Shown one piece after another: positions 49,814 to 60,393 of a stretch of DNA of 64,000 bases. The stretch's first letter is position 1, and each line of letters starts with the position of its first letter. Below the pieces are notes generated by a model, which worked only from the letters and a program-made list of their open reading frames with translations, searched no databases and was not told where the DNA came from. The position numbers were made by a program, and so were the translations under genes. The stretch covers positions 59,687,695 through 59,751,694 of the forward strand of contig NC_012872.2 of NCBI RefSeq assembly GCF_000003195.3, read 5' to 3'. Source of the DNA: Sorghum bicolor. Taxonomy: Eukaryota > Streptophyta > Magnoliopsida > Poales > Poaceae.

Positions 49814-51411
49814 GTTGTTGGTTGTGGCCTTATTGGTATTTTAATAGTGCATATTATTGGTCGGTTAAGATATGGATAGCTCGTTGAAAAAACTGTGGCC
49901 TGTCCTCCGTCTGTGAAAGAAGGTGCCCCCCACGAACACTCGTTGGACTGTGGTCTGTGGAAGTCAACGTTGCAAATATTTGGACCACGCATGAGCAGTA
50001 GTGCAGTACGACAACAATAGTAGTACTACTGTAGTAACGTAAGGCAGCATGAACAGTGTTTCAGATGATAGGACTTGAGCCAGGCAGAGAGATATAACTG
50101 ATCGAACTGCCGAGAGTGTAGACGGACAGCAGAGAGTTCAAACGGCATCACCGCAGTGGCGAGGGCGATCGAGGAGCCGCGACCCCAGAACAGAAGCCGC
50201 GCGCTGCCATTAAAGGCATGGCCCCCTGGCTCGCCCGCATGCTCCACCATGCGGCCGGAGTGCGGGAGTGGTGGACCTACAATTGTCGCGGCAGTCCGGC
50301 AACCGGCATATATATTCCCGTCCCGTGCGCACGCTCCACGGGGGTACGATGCGCGCGCCGTGGCCCGTGAGTCGTGGCACGGCTCCGCGTCGCAGTGGAC
50401 TGCGCATCGGCGCGGACGGGGACTGCACTACTGCAGATAGATGCGTGGCCTGATGAGTGGCTGAGTGGTGGGGGTTGCGGGGCTGCTGCCGATCCACGGC
50501 GGAGTGCGGAGAGAGCCTGCCGCACACACACCTCCACCATAAAGCCAGTGAGTAATTAGTGTCACGTTTTGCACGGACGTACCACTACTAGAAGGCGACG
50601 TACTCTACATGCATGCATGCATGCATGCAGCGGTCGGCCTCCGGCATGTCTCACGTTTTATTTCCCATCAGCTTCTCTATGTCCTGTCCATCGCCAGAAA
50701 TGAATTGACCATGCATGGCACCCGGCTCGGGCTCTGCAGCGTGTGGCTCCTGCGGGCTGTGCGGGCACAGCGGCGATCGACGACGACGCGCGCGGCGCGC
50801 TTACGCTAGCTTTGGTCAATGTGCACCGACGCTTGCCATTGCCAAAGCCGGCGCGGGCGCTGGAACGCGCTCGTGATGCCGCTGGGCAAGTGAGCAGTCG
50901 TGCTTGCGTTGCGTGCCCAGCCGGGAAACCTGAACACAAAAGGGGAGGTTGAAGCAGCGGTCGATTCAGTGTTTCTTTGACAGAATGTAAACTGTGATTC
51001 AGTGTTTCTTTCCATTACATATAAAAACTTATCAGGCATGAGGCATCTCTGATATTTGGGTCAATAAGCTGAATCTGGCAGGGGCCAATCGAGTCAGGCG
51101 TATCCCTTGATGAGCGTGGCATTATGGTAAGCAGAAAGTTAAAATTTCACAGTGAACTCAAAGGCTTCTAGCTTCCTGCTGCTAGCGGGTAGTACATATG
51201 TCTAGCTGCCTTCGCAGCTTGCTGCTTCGTGTAGTTCATCGATTCAGCTATAGACAGAGACACGGTGGCCTCCTCGCCTATGCCACGCATCTACCGATCG
51301 ACAGTGGCCTGCGTGCGTCTATCCCTGCACACCGCTCGCGCATTAATACCTTGATTTACCGGTCGCGAACTGCGCGATCGTTGCTTCTTCTGTACCTCAT
51401 CAAATCTGATC
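49814..51411. other. Spacer with GC-rich islands, no gene recognised
   Basis: GC-rich islands at 50140-50540 and 50690-50940 give overlapping frames of 60-105 codons on both strands. None has a recognisable domain. A (CATG)n-type RY repeat, CATGCATGCATGCATGCATG, lies at 50609-50629. RY motifs are bound by B3 seed regulators in plants, but no linked ORF is convincing. Confidence 0.4.
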
Positions 51412-51644
51412 CCCTTGTTCAGTTCGCAAATTTTTTTGCATTCGACACTATAATACTTTCGTTTTTATTTGACAAACATTATTCGATCATGGAGTAACTA
51501 GGCTTGAAAGATTCGTCTCGTAATTTATAGATGAACTGTACAATTAGTTTTTATTTTCATATATATTTAATACACCATGCATGTGCTGCAAGATTCAATG
51601 TGACGAGGAATCTTGAAAATTTTTGGAAATTAAACGAGGGCTTA
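51412..51644 (+). mobile_element. Tourist-like MITE, GGCCTTGTTTAGTT family (copy 8, worn ends)
   Basis: The interior is clearly of the family (CATGCATGTGCTGCAAGATTC). Ends read CCCCTTGTTCAGTTCG and AAATTAAACGAGGGC. No target duplication is evident. Confidence 0.75.
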
Positions 51645-52022
51645 TTTTGAGTCTGAGCAGGCACGTACTCCTACTCAGTAGTCAGTTTCATAGCTTGCAT
51701 GGCTACTTTGCGTTCTGTCTCCCCGGATAGGCCTGATCACGAGCAGAGCGCGCGGCCCGGATTGTACTGCTATGCATGGCGTGCAGAAGGTCTTTTTCTC
51801 TTTGGCCTGATGATCCGCAGCGCTACAGTGTGTATTTTACAAAAAAGATTTGTAACTAAATAAGGCCTAACTCTGGTGTACAGGATTAACAGGCCATATG
51901 TCCAGCGATGCAATCCACCACCGACTAGCTAAACCAACATAACTACCACAAAAGAGCTACATCAAACTCACTAGATGGGAGCTTCCACGAATGACTAGTT
52001 TCCCTATCCCTGGTCGACATCG

Positions 52023-52160
52023 CTAGAAATGGTCAGCGTCTTGCATCAGTCGATTTCCTGGTCTTTGTGCTTGTCCATTGTTGAGAAGCCCTTTTGCAAT
52101 CCTGAGCGTGCCCACGCCTTCCACTAGCTTCTTCTTGTCTTCATCAGCATACATATACCT
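52023..52160 (-). other. Possible exon or captured gene fragment, unidentified
   Basis: On the minus strand an acceptor-like ATTGGGCAG precedes an open stretch reading YADEDKKKLVEGVGTLRIAK and ending in a stop after about 46 codons. The composition looks more protein-like than nearby frames. I do not recognise it and find no upstream exon in the window. Confidence 0.25.
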
Positions 52161-52401
52161 GCCCAATATAATCACACAACAAATAGAAGCGTTAAAGGAT
52201 CGGTCCTTCACTTATTACAGGTCGTGCCATGTGTTTTTTTTTTGACCCACAAACTCATACTCATTCATTCGAACTTTTTTGTTTTGATGATCGTTATTTC
52301 TTTACTCTCCCTTGTATCTTTACAGAGGAGCGTTGTCATTCATTCCAATCTAAAAAGAGAGCCAATACTGAATAGAAGGGCCTCAAATTTTGAAACTGTA
52401 A

Positions 52402-52644
52402 GGCCTTGTTTACTTCCACTCAAAAACCTAAAATTTTTCAAGATTTTCTGTCACATCGAATCTTTAAACGCATGCATGGAGTATTAAATATAGACAAAAA
52501 TAAAAACTAATTGCACAGTTTGATCAAAATGTACGAGATAGATTTTTTGAGCTTAGTTAGTCCATAGTTGGACAATAATTACCATAAACAAACGAAAGTC
52601 TTACAGTGTCACAAAATTTTTCTCTTCACGAACTAAACAGGGCC
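52402..52644 (-). mobile_element. Tourist-like MITE, GGCCTTGTTTAGTT family (copy 9)
   Basis: Starts GGCCTTGTTTACTTCC and ends GAACTAAACAGGGCC, with TAA on the left and AAA on the right. 243 bp. Its TTTACTT start is shared with the copy at 63265. Confidence 0.85.
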
Positions 52645-54859
52645 AAACGTCTCATTTACCTCGGAGGCATCGTCGTTGAAGTCCTTGTGCCTTGGTAGTT
52701 GGTTCTTGGTTGTGCCACATTTTGCCCTTATACTAGGCCTCTTGTTGTTGTTGTTTTTTTTTCTGATTTGTGGATAAAGCTACAATCTCGCGATAGGGTT
52801 GCTGTTTGGTTTTAGTTCGGTTTTTCAAAATTAACCTGACTAAAAGATTTTGCCTCGTTTTCCCCCAAAAACGAGGCTGTTAATTCCATATCAATATATA
52901 TATTTAGGTGACGATTCTCTCCCCTGGACCGAACCGTGAAAAAAACGTAAACGTCACATAATGAATATAGTTGAAAAATCGTGTAAAGAAGTATTTATTA
53001 TAGTCATAAAATTTTATAAGAAAAGAAGCATTGGTCACTACCCGTTGACCGTTGTCATACCCAACCTGACCACGACACAGGAATGTGCAATGAAGGCAAA
53101 AAAAAAAAAAACAATACTTTTCCGCCAAGAAATATATGGTTTACGGTTTTAGAAAGTTGCATCCAAATGAAAAATGTTTTGCGCTTACTATGTAGCAATA
53201 ATGTTAAATATTATATATGGTTTACAGTTTTACAAACTTGCAATAATGTTATATGGTTTACTGGTATCTATTCTCCTTTGCTGGACACCGTTCATGTGCC
53301 TGCCTTTGTACGCAGTGACAGAACACACTTGTACTGTATGTACGTAGAACAGCAGGACTGTGTAGGAGTACATTTTTTTCCCTTCTCGAGAGGTTGTACC
53401 ACTACTCTTGTAGGTAATCAGCAGTAAAACGCGGCAGTTTAAGCTAAGACCATACGCGAAATGCGGTAGTAAATCTATTTGGATAAGTAAATGTTGATAT
53501 TGATTTTTTTATAAATCTCATTAAATTTTAAAAAAGTTTGATTCATCTTAAATCTAGAATCACATTTTTAGAGAGAGACCCCTGTATATATTAGCATGCA
53601 AAAGGCAGCCGCAGCTGGCCGGCTACCGGCCGGGCTCGCCCAACATTGATGATCGAGCTGAGCCCACGCCGTCCGTCGTGTTGCGCGCGCGCATCGATCG
53701 CAGATCCGCCGAACAAGCGCTCGTTTTTGGAGGGGACGGCGCGAAGCGCGCGTATACATCTGCAGATGCTGGCACTGCTGGCAGGCTGCCGCGCGCTTCC
53801 CTCCCGCGCCTCGACAAACGTACGCGCGTCGCGCGCTAGCTGCCTGGCTCTGGCTGGGACGACAGAGAGCACACCGATAGGTACGCGTACACACATACGC
53901 AGAGCCAATAATCCCGTGACATTTCTTCAGAGATAGTAGGTATATACTACCGTGGTAACTAACTGTGTGCTCGCTGATCGTCCGAAAATGAGGAGGCTGG
54001 AAATGAAAAAAAAAATGATGCATGGTGGATAAATATATGGGTGGTAGCTAGCTGCCTGCCCAATACAGAGCACGCATTTTGTTCATTTCGGTCCTTCCGT
54101 GTTCCTCAGCAGCACAATGCAAGGTACTATCAAGAGGCGCGCGCAACCCACTTGCACCACACTGTCGGTGTATTACTTCTCCCTCTCCCCGTATTTTTAC
54201 ATGTCTTATTAGCTTTTATAAGTCAAATATTTATATTTTTTACCATCATTTTTTTTAAAAAAAAGCTTATGACACAAGGTTTTTATTTTAGTTTTACTAT
54301 GACACTTGTTGTGAAAACTATAATAAGAATTCTTAAAATAAATAGTCAAAGCTATCTAGTAAAGTTAATGTAACAACATATGAAAAAGAACAGATGGAAT
54401 AATAGTTTATTACCACTTGACTCGTGGTCGTCACACGTATACTAGGAATAGGAACATTACTGTGAAGTTATGTATTTATTATTATGAAAAAAAGAGCATT
54501 AATTGGCATCTATCGCCACATTGTGGTGCACTGCTGGCACCATGATAGAAAAATTGTGTAGTATTAGGTGACCTATTTTGACTGTGTTAATAAGCTCGAG
54601 ATTATGGTGATGTTTACTATAATGTTAGAATTTACTGACAAGGCTACTCTTTAAGTGCTCCTTCAAAGAAGAGAAGCCACCAATTCTAGGTTCTTCCTCC
54701 ACATCCAGAAATAACTTCGACTCCTCAAATATTCACTACAAAATGACTCTAATATTTACTACTGTAAAACGACTCCTCTAATATTCACTAGAAAACGACT
54801 CCTCCTTTGTCTGATTCCTACGCAGAAACTGCTGCCAGAGCCATAGTTGAAGCCTACTT
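52645..54859. other. Spacer, no gene recognised
   Basis: Mostly AT-rich. A GC-rich island at 53590-53900 yields frames of up to 151 codons on the minus strand that are Arg/Ala/Cys-rich and without domains. Short direct repeats of ATATGGTTTAC occur between 53134 and 53262. Around 54745-54800 the phrase CTCTAATATTCACTA is repeated. Confidence 0.4.
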
Positions 54860-54874
54860 AATTATGTATGTGCA
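54860..54874. repeat. Left target-site duplication of the retroposon
   Basis: AATTATGTATGTGCA, identical to 56308-56322. Confidence 0.92.
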
Positions 54875-56307
54875 AAACAACACATTGAAGTGCTCTTCAG
54901 GTTTCGCGTTCTGCGGATAGAGAGGCCGACTGCGTGTTTCACTTTTCCTCTCCCAGCAGCCCCTTTCCCCCTCCGCCGTCGGTCCCCTGTCCTCCTCGGC
55001 GTCCTCGCCGGCAGCAGGACAGGTGGGCCGGCCCTCTCCCTTCATCTTCTATTCCCCTCTTCCTCCTCATTATAAGATTCTCTAGCCAAATAAAACCTTG
55101 GAGAAAGATAGAGAAGAAGCTGGCCAACAAGACAACACCGCCGTCCGCGACCCCATCCGCGGCGTCGCAGCAGGCGAAGAAGGCGGCGGAGCTGCAGGAT
55201 CCCGAGATCCGGGCGGCGCTCGACCGCTGCGTCCGTGAGGAAGGCGAGACCGTCATCAAGAGCGGCACCGGAAGGGCCAACCTCGAGTCCCAGGAGCGCC
55301 TCGCCGAAGGACGTAAGAAAGGAGGGTGGAGCCGCACGACGCCGCTGCCAGAGGAACTCATCCCGTCCACGCTTACGCCGTCCACACCATCCCCACCGCC
55401 CCCCACCCCCCCGCAACACCGCCACCGTCGTCGACCCCGGCTCCCGCGACCACCGCCGCGTCTCCACCCGCGTCGTCGTCCTCCACCCCGGCGAACTCCT
55501 CCGCGCCCTCCCCTTCCTCCCAGGTGAAGACGCCCGCCATTCTGTCTCCGCCATCAGACACCCCGTCTCCGTCGTCGAAGCCTGCACGCTCGGTGCCATG
55601 GTGGTGGTCTCCATCTCGAGATCCAGATCTCGTCCGCTGTCCTCAGCTTGATGTGGGGCCCGCGTCCTTCGAAGTGGGACCCACTGCCTGTGAGAGATGA
55701 CCCCCGCCCGTGACGTGGTATGCATGCAACGCGATATGGTTCCCAACTCAGACCGCATCCTTATCTGTGCATCTCCATCTCTTCTCTTCCCTAGTTTTTG
55801 TTTTCATTTTTATTTATTTTTTACTTTCGTGCCTCACTTGCATGCCTATAGATCTTCATTCGGATAGAGACTCCCGGCTCTCTTGTCCCCTTCTTATTAG
55901 TGCTGGCATAGTGTTTGTGGTCCTTGTTACCTTTGTTCCATTTAGACGGCTACTTCTTCGTCGTTAGATCGACGATGCTGCCTCCATCTGGCCGGGATAT
56001 CGGTTCAAGCTTCTTCTACCTCCAGCAACGTCATCAATATCATCTTTTGGTTGCCGGAACAAGTCTTCTTCGATGGCTTATCCGATTCCCCTTCAACCGT
56101 CGCATTGCGCGGTTAATCCCTCTGGGTGCACACGTCCTGGACGCCTCTGCGTATTCCCCTCGCTGGCATGCAAGTCTACCTCGTCGCCTTAGCCGACGAT
56201 GCTGTCTTTATTTCTGGTCACAGGACCTTGTTGTATCAAGGTTTTCCTTTGGAAACCTCCTTGTATTACGTTTGCTTTAATATATATGATATGTTCTGGT
56301 CAAAAAA
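54875..56307 (+). mobile_element. Retroposed ~1.43-kb sequence with A-tail and Em/LEA-like motif
   Basis: The insert lies between perfect 15-bp direct repeats and ends in a run of As at 56302-56309, the pattern left by LINE-machinery reverse transcription. Inside, the + frame at about 55130-55325 reads ALDRCVREEGETVIKSGTG and then ANLESQERLAEGRKKGG. This closely follows the group 1 LEA (Em, LEA_5) signature of GETV..GTG..LE.QE.LAEGR..GG. After that the frame drifts into Pro/Ser/Thr-rich low complexity. No ATG immediately precedes the motif. I read it as a retroposed transcript or chimeric non-autonomous retroelement rather than a working gene. The donor is unknown. Confidence 0.78.
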
Positions 56308-56322
56308 AATTATGTATGTGCA
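56308..56322. repeat. Right target-site duplication of the retroposon
   Basis: AATTATGTATGTGCA, directly after the A-run. Confidence 0.92.
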
Positions 56323-56471
56323 CCACCATAAAGTCATTTTTGGTTTAGCCTGTGAATAACTGGCTAGCTAGGGCTTGCGAAAGGTAATGCACTGAACAGT
56401 GGAAATAAATATGAAATTTAAAAGGCACCAGTGATCGGTTTGAGTTTTGTTCGATAGACTATGTCATATAT

Positions 56472-56713
56472 GGTCTTGTTTAGTTTCAAATTTTTTGGCA
56501 AAATGGACATTGTAGCACTTTCGTTTGTATTTGACAAATATTGTTCAATCATGAAGTAACTAGTCTCAAAAGATTCATCTCGCAAATTACGGGCAAACTA
56601 TATAATTAGTTATTTTTTTATCTAGATTTAATGTTTCATGCATGTGCCGCAAAATTCGATGTGACAGAAAATGTGAAAAATTTTACAATTTTTTTAGTAA
56701 ACTAAATAAGGCC
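56472..56713 (+). mobile_element. Tourist-like MITE, GGCCTTGTTTAGTT family (copy 10)
   Basis: Starts GGTCTTGTTTAGTTTC and ends AAACTAAATAAGGCC, with a TAT duplication at 56469-56471 and 56714-56716. 242 bp. Confidence 0.88.
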
Positions 56714-57125
56714 TATATGCATGGAAGCATCTATGACTGTCATTTACACTGCGTAATGGCAGCCATCAGTGAGGTACTATATATTCACATTCATATTTCA
56801 TATTCATAGTACAACCATGTTACTGTTATGTGGTCACGGTTCACATCTTATTACACAGTATATATAGCTGGGGTGTCGGGTGTTGTATAGCATACCACAC
56901 CTCACTGTGCAATGATGCAATTTTAATTATAAATGGTCCATCCAGTGGTACCAACCAACAAAAAAAGGACTCTGGAATAATTAATAATGTCATATGCTTA
57001 TCTGCTAACAGCACATGCAAGTATATATATATTTAGGTGCTTGAAGCAACCTTAAACTTGTACAGTTGTGCAAATCTGATATGAGTATATTGGATGTACT
57101 TCGTTCACATGCGTGACACACATGA

Positions 57126-57530
57126 GACCTTGTTTAGATCTAAAACTTTTTTGAATTTGGGCACTGTGCCTTTTTGTTTGTATTTGGCAATTATTATTCA
57201 ACCATGGACTAACTAGGCTCAAAAGATTCGTCTCGCAAATTACAGACAAACTGTACAATTAGTTATTTTTTATCTATATTTAATGCTTTATGCATGTGCC
57301 ACAAAATTCAATGTGATGGAGAATTTTAAAAAAAATTGATTTTTTTCAAAAGGACGGCAAAAGCTTTGCCACGATTTCAATTAGACGAATAAAAGGAAAA
57401 GAAGGCAAGTGCCCCAAAACCACACAACTGAGGAGAGCACCGCTCATCCCACACCACTCAACTCGCGCCACAAAAGCGCCAACTCAACTCAACGCTTGGT
57501 TTTTTATTTTAGGTGGAGCTAAACAAGACC
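57126..57530 (+). mobile_element. Tourist-like MITE, GGCCTTGTTTAGTT family (copy 11), interrupted
   Basis: The left end GACCTTGTTTAGATC and right end GAGCTAAACAAGACC belong together but are separated by an extra 150 bp at 57346-57495 (listed separately). Without the insert the element would be about 245 bp. Confidence 0.82.
57346..57495 (-). mobile_element. Short retroposon / LINE 3' end inserted in copy 11
   Basis: TTGATTTTTT (57336-57345) and TTGGTTTTTT (57496-57505) flank the insert as a near-perfect 10-bp duplication. On the minus strand the insert ends in CGGCAAAGCTTTTGCCGTCC followed by TTTTG and an A-run. That hairpin resembles the 3' end of plant LINE-type elements as I remember them. 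Confidence 0.6.
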
Positions 57531-57565
57531 TATGCAAAAAATGTTGCGGATGAACTCTAAGCTAA

Positions 57566-57990
57566 GGCCAGTCTCAGTGGGGGTTTCACCAGGATGTCAT
57601 GCACATTTATTAGGTCAGTCTTAGTGGTCCGTTTCAATGTACTATTTCTAAAACAAATCTGCTGACAGAGCATCAATGAAACGAACAATGAAACAACCTC
57701 CACAATGCATGAGTTTTACCTTGACATTTCCTAGGCTGGGCAAAGCATTTAATTATTGCGAAATGATTGGATCACGTGCAAGATGGTGAAACAATTTAGT
57801 CCTCAGTGGGAATTTCATCCAGTTTCACCGCGTGGGAAACAACGCCCGCGGAGTTTCACCATGGTGAAACTACTTCCTTCTCTCTCCTCTTCGTTTCATG
57901 CAAAAAGTGCAGTTTTGTTGACATGGCGCTCTAATAAATGTGCATGACATCCTGATGAAACATCCACTGAAACATCCACTGAGACTGGCC
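57566..57990. mobile_element. MITE with GGCCAGTCTCAGTGG termini
   Basis: The left terminus GGCCAGTCTCAGTGGGGGTT and the right terminus (reverse complement) GGCCAGTCTCAGTGGATGTT are followed on both sides by the shared word AGGATGTCATGCACATTTAT. The right end carries an extra AAACATCCACTG duplication. It forms the left part of the larger inverted repeat. Confidence 0.8.
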
Positions 57991-58312
57991 TTAGAGCGCC
58001 ATGTCAGCAAAACTGCACTTTTTGCATGAAACGAAGAGGAAAGAGAAGGAAGTAGTTTCACCATGGTGAAACTCCGCGGACGTTGTTTCCCATGCGGTGA
58101 AATGAGATGAAATCCCACTTAGGACTAAATTGTTTCACCATCTTGCATGTGATCCAATAATTTTGCGTAATTAAATGCTTTGCCTAGCCTAGGAAACGTC
58201 AAGGTGAAACTCATGCATTGTGGAGGTTGTTTCATTGTTTGTTTCATTGATGCTCTGTTAACAGATTTGTTTTGGAAATAGTGCATTGAAACGGGCCACT
58301 GTAACCTAATAA
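57607..58312. repeat. Large inverted repeat: two ~325-bp arms around a 58-bp spacer
   Basis: Arm 1 (57607-57933) and arm 2 (57992-58312) are reverse complements with only scattered mismatches. For example, TCACCATGGTGAAACT occurs in both, and both encode the shared frame GKQRPRSFTMVKLLPSLSSS on opposite strands. A transcript across this region would fold into a near-perfect hairpin over 300 bp long. The arms look like two head-to-head copies of the same MITE family. Confidence 0.9.
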
Positions 58313-58762
58313 TCATGGCTTCTTTGCTGCTGCTGTGGCCTTTTGCAGAATTGCAGTAGTACCAATTAATCCTTCTTGAACATACACTGCATGACCATGA
58401 GAGGCTACTGATCACTCAAGAGTCAAGTCACATGCGGAGCGTGAGCAAGTTTGCAAGAGAAAGGACAAGGAAGCTTTACAAGGAGTCAAGGACGGGAGGG
58501 AAGAGAGGTAGCTGGTGGAATGCATATAGTGACATGCATGCAGACTATGCAGTGTCAGATGTAGCCATTGCAATGGCCGGCTATGCTCCCTTCCTGTGCC
58601 TTGCTTCCATCCATGGCCGATGGCCTCGATCAGGCCCCAGCAGGCCGGCAGCTGATCGAGGCGATGCATGTCTGTTGGGGCCAGCAGGCAGCAGCACAGG
58701 GTAGGGCAGAGAGTGCTGCCAAGGTAATGCCGCTGCCATGCGATGCCAATCGAAAGCAAAGG
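58313..58762. other. GC-moderate spacer, no gene recognised
   Basis: A 183-codon minus-strand frame (58412-58963) and a 90-codon plus frame overlap here without family motifs. An 11-bp perfect stem, GCCTCGATCAG/CTGATCGAGGC, occurs at about 58622-58663. It is too short and irregular to call a microRNA precursor. Confidence 0.35.
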
Positions 58763-59008
58763 TATAAAGGCGGCCTCCCCGGCCCATAAATGAGCCACAG
58801 TGGCGTTGCATGCATTCCACCCTGCGCAGACGCTGAATATTCCCTGCCGCGGAGCATTAACATCCAGAGAGTTTGAACGGACGGCAGCATGAGCCATGAG
58901 GCATCCCCGCCGATGCCATTGCGAAGACCACCCCACAGCATCCGATGGATCGATCGGCACCACCCAGGGCCAGCCGGCCAGGCAAGCACTGCGCTAGCCG
59001 CTAGCTAG
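58763..59008 (+). other. TATA box plus 39-codon ORF, candidate small gene
   Basis: TATAAAG at 58763-58769 stands about 120 bp before an ATG at 58889. The ORF beginning MSHEASPPMPLRRPPHSIRW runs 39 codons to a TAG at 59006-59008. Several CATGCA (RY-type) motifs surround it. No known peptide family matches, and an ORF this short is expected by chance in GC-rich DNA. Confidence 0.2.
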
Positions 59009-59198
59009 TGCAGCAGACCATGCCGTCTGGCTGCAGCAGGGCTCCAGCAAGCGTGTCCAATGCATGCAATGGGACTATACAAGCATACCAGCCACGCCAG
59101 AGTACGTCCAGAGAGGCCACAGGGCCGGGGAAAAAATGTCAAACGGTGGTACATGCCTTGAATGCCCCTGGCCATCTAGAAAGCAGCACGATAGAGCA

Positions 59199-59330
59199 GG
59201 CCTTGTTTAGTTCTAAAAAAAATTATAAAATTTTTCAGATTTCTCGTCACATCAAATCTTATGACACATACATAAAACATTAAATATTAATTAGATAATA
59301 TTTGTCAAGTACAAACGAAAGTACTACGCA
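59199..59330 (-). mobile_element. Tourist-like MITE, GGCCTTGTTTAGTT family (copy 12, deleted)
   Basis: An intact left end GGCCTTGTTTAGTTC and the first 80 bases, then an internal deletion joining to the TTGTCAAGTACAAACGAAAGT block. The right terminus is missing. Confidence 0.75.
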
Positions 59331-60156
59331 TATGCATGCAAAAGCTAGAATGCAGAATTGCATATGCGAGTGTTTTGATTTGTGCAAAGCCGGCCGGATC
59401 CCCGGTCTCATCTTTATCTCTTGTTTTTTTTGAGTTTGTTTGGCAGGGCTCTTCACGAAAGATATCTCTAGAGGTCTCTGTTTTTTATATAAAATTGGTT
59501 TCTTTAAAAAAACTGTTTGACAGACTTCTCTGGACAAGCTAGAGCCGAAGCCGAAGAGGAACATACCACAGTAACTGTGGTACCGCGCGCGGGCCGGCAG
59601 CGACAGGGCTCAGATTCATTATATTCCTTCTGCTGTGCTGTGCGGGTTTAGAAGGGGAATATCTGCCTCTAATGCCCAATTATTGATCGAGGTGGTGCAT
59701 TAAACACATCCGCCTACATATGAGGCTGCATCTGGGATGTATATACTCCTACACAGGAGTAGTAGTACAATACATTGAGTGAAGCCGTACGTGGGGATGG
59801 AGAATTTGGCATGTAGCAGCATCACTACTCTTTTCTTGTTAATTTGAAAACCCAACAACTGGGAGCTGCAGCTGCTAGGTAAAATACTTGCTGGTGTGCC
59901 ATGAACGTACATTCAATAATATAGTTGTTCTCTTAGATTGCAAATAATATAGGTGCGCGCAGGGATTAATATAAGCAGATAGGTGAAGGTGTCCATGCTA
60001 CTTCCATGGGTGTTTATATTCTAATGAGTACTACTGCTAGTACATATTGTGTAAATTCCAGATTTTTGCTTTAAAGTGAAAAATTAAGAAAGGACAATGT
60101 TGGAACAAACGAGAGTTAGAGTTATATGTATTGGCAGCATATAAACTGCTGGCTTA
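59331..60156. other. Spacer, no gene recognised
   Basis: A segment near 59430-59550 (TTTGTTTGGCAGGGCTCTTC) recalls TIR-element ends but lacks a partner. Otherwise featureless. Confidence 0.35.
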
Positions 60157-60393
60157 GGCCTTGTTTAGTTCGCCCTGAAATCCATAAAGTTTTCAAGATT
60201 TCCTGTCACATCGAATCTTGCGGCAAATGCATGAAGCATTAAACATAAACAAAAATAAAAACTAATCACACAGTTTGACTGTAAATCACGAGACGAATCT
60301 TTTGACTTTAATTAGTCTTGGACAATATTTACCACAAACAAACGAAAGTGCTATAGTAGCGAAATCTAAATTTTTTCACATCTAAACAAGGCC
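60157..60393 (-). mobile_element. Tourist-like MITE, GGCCTTGTTTAGTT family (copy 13)
   Basis: Starts GGCCTTGTTTAGTTCG, ends CATCTAAACAAGGCC. TTA on the left, TAT on the right, so the duplication is no longer clear. 237 bp. Confidence 0.87.

Noticed and set aside
50719..50880. Cys-rich short ORF (CGSCGLCGH) resembling a metallothionein
   Set aside because: A single short Cys cluster, without the Cys-Xaa-Cys arrays or second domain of plant metallothioneins. The region has several overlapping frames.
53568..54023. 151-codon minus-strand ORF in a GC island
   Set aside because: Arg/Ala/Cys-rich with no family resemblance. The island is full of GCGC palindromes that depress stop codons.
55235..55758. 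Overlapping ORFs (138, 124 and 238 codons) next to the Em-like motif
   Set aside because: Pro/Ser/Thr or Arg repeats in several frames of the same low-complexity DNA. Only the Em-like frame has a recognisable pattern.
58606..58668. Possible microRNA hairpin
   Set aside because: The perfect stem is only 11 bp and none of the mature plant microRNAs I know matches either arm.
58412..58963. 183-codon minus-strand ORF
   Set aside because: The longest unexplained frame in the distal region, but the translation (Cys, His, Trp and Leu scattered) shows no domain. It lies antisense to a TATA-containing plus-strand segment. A chance frame is likelier.
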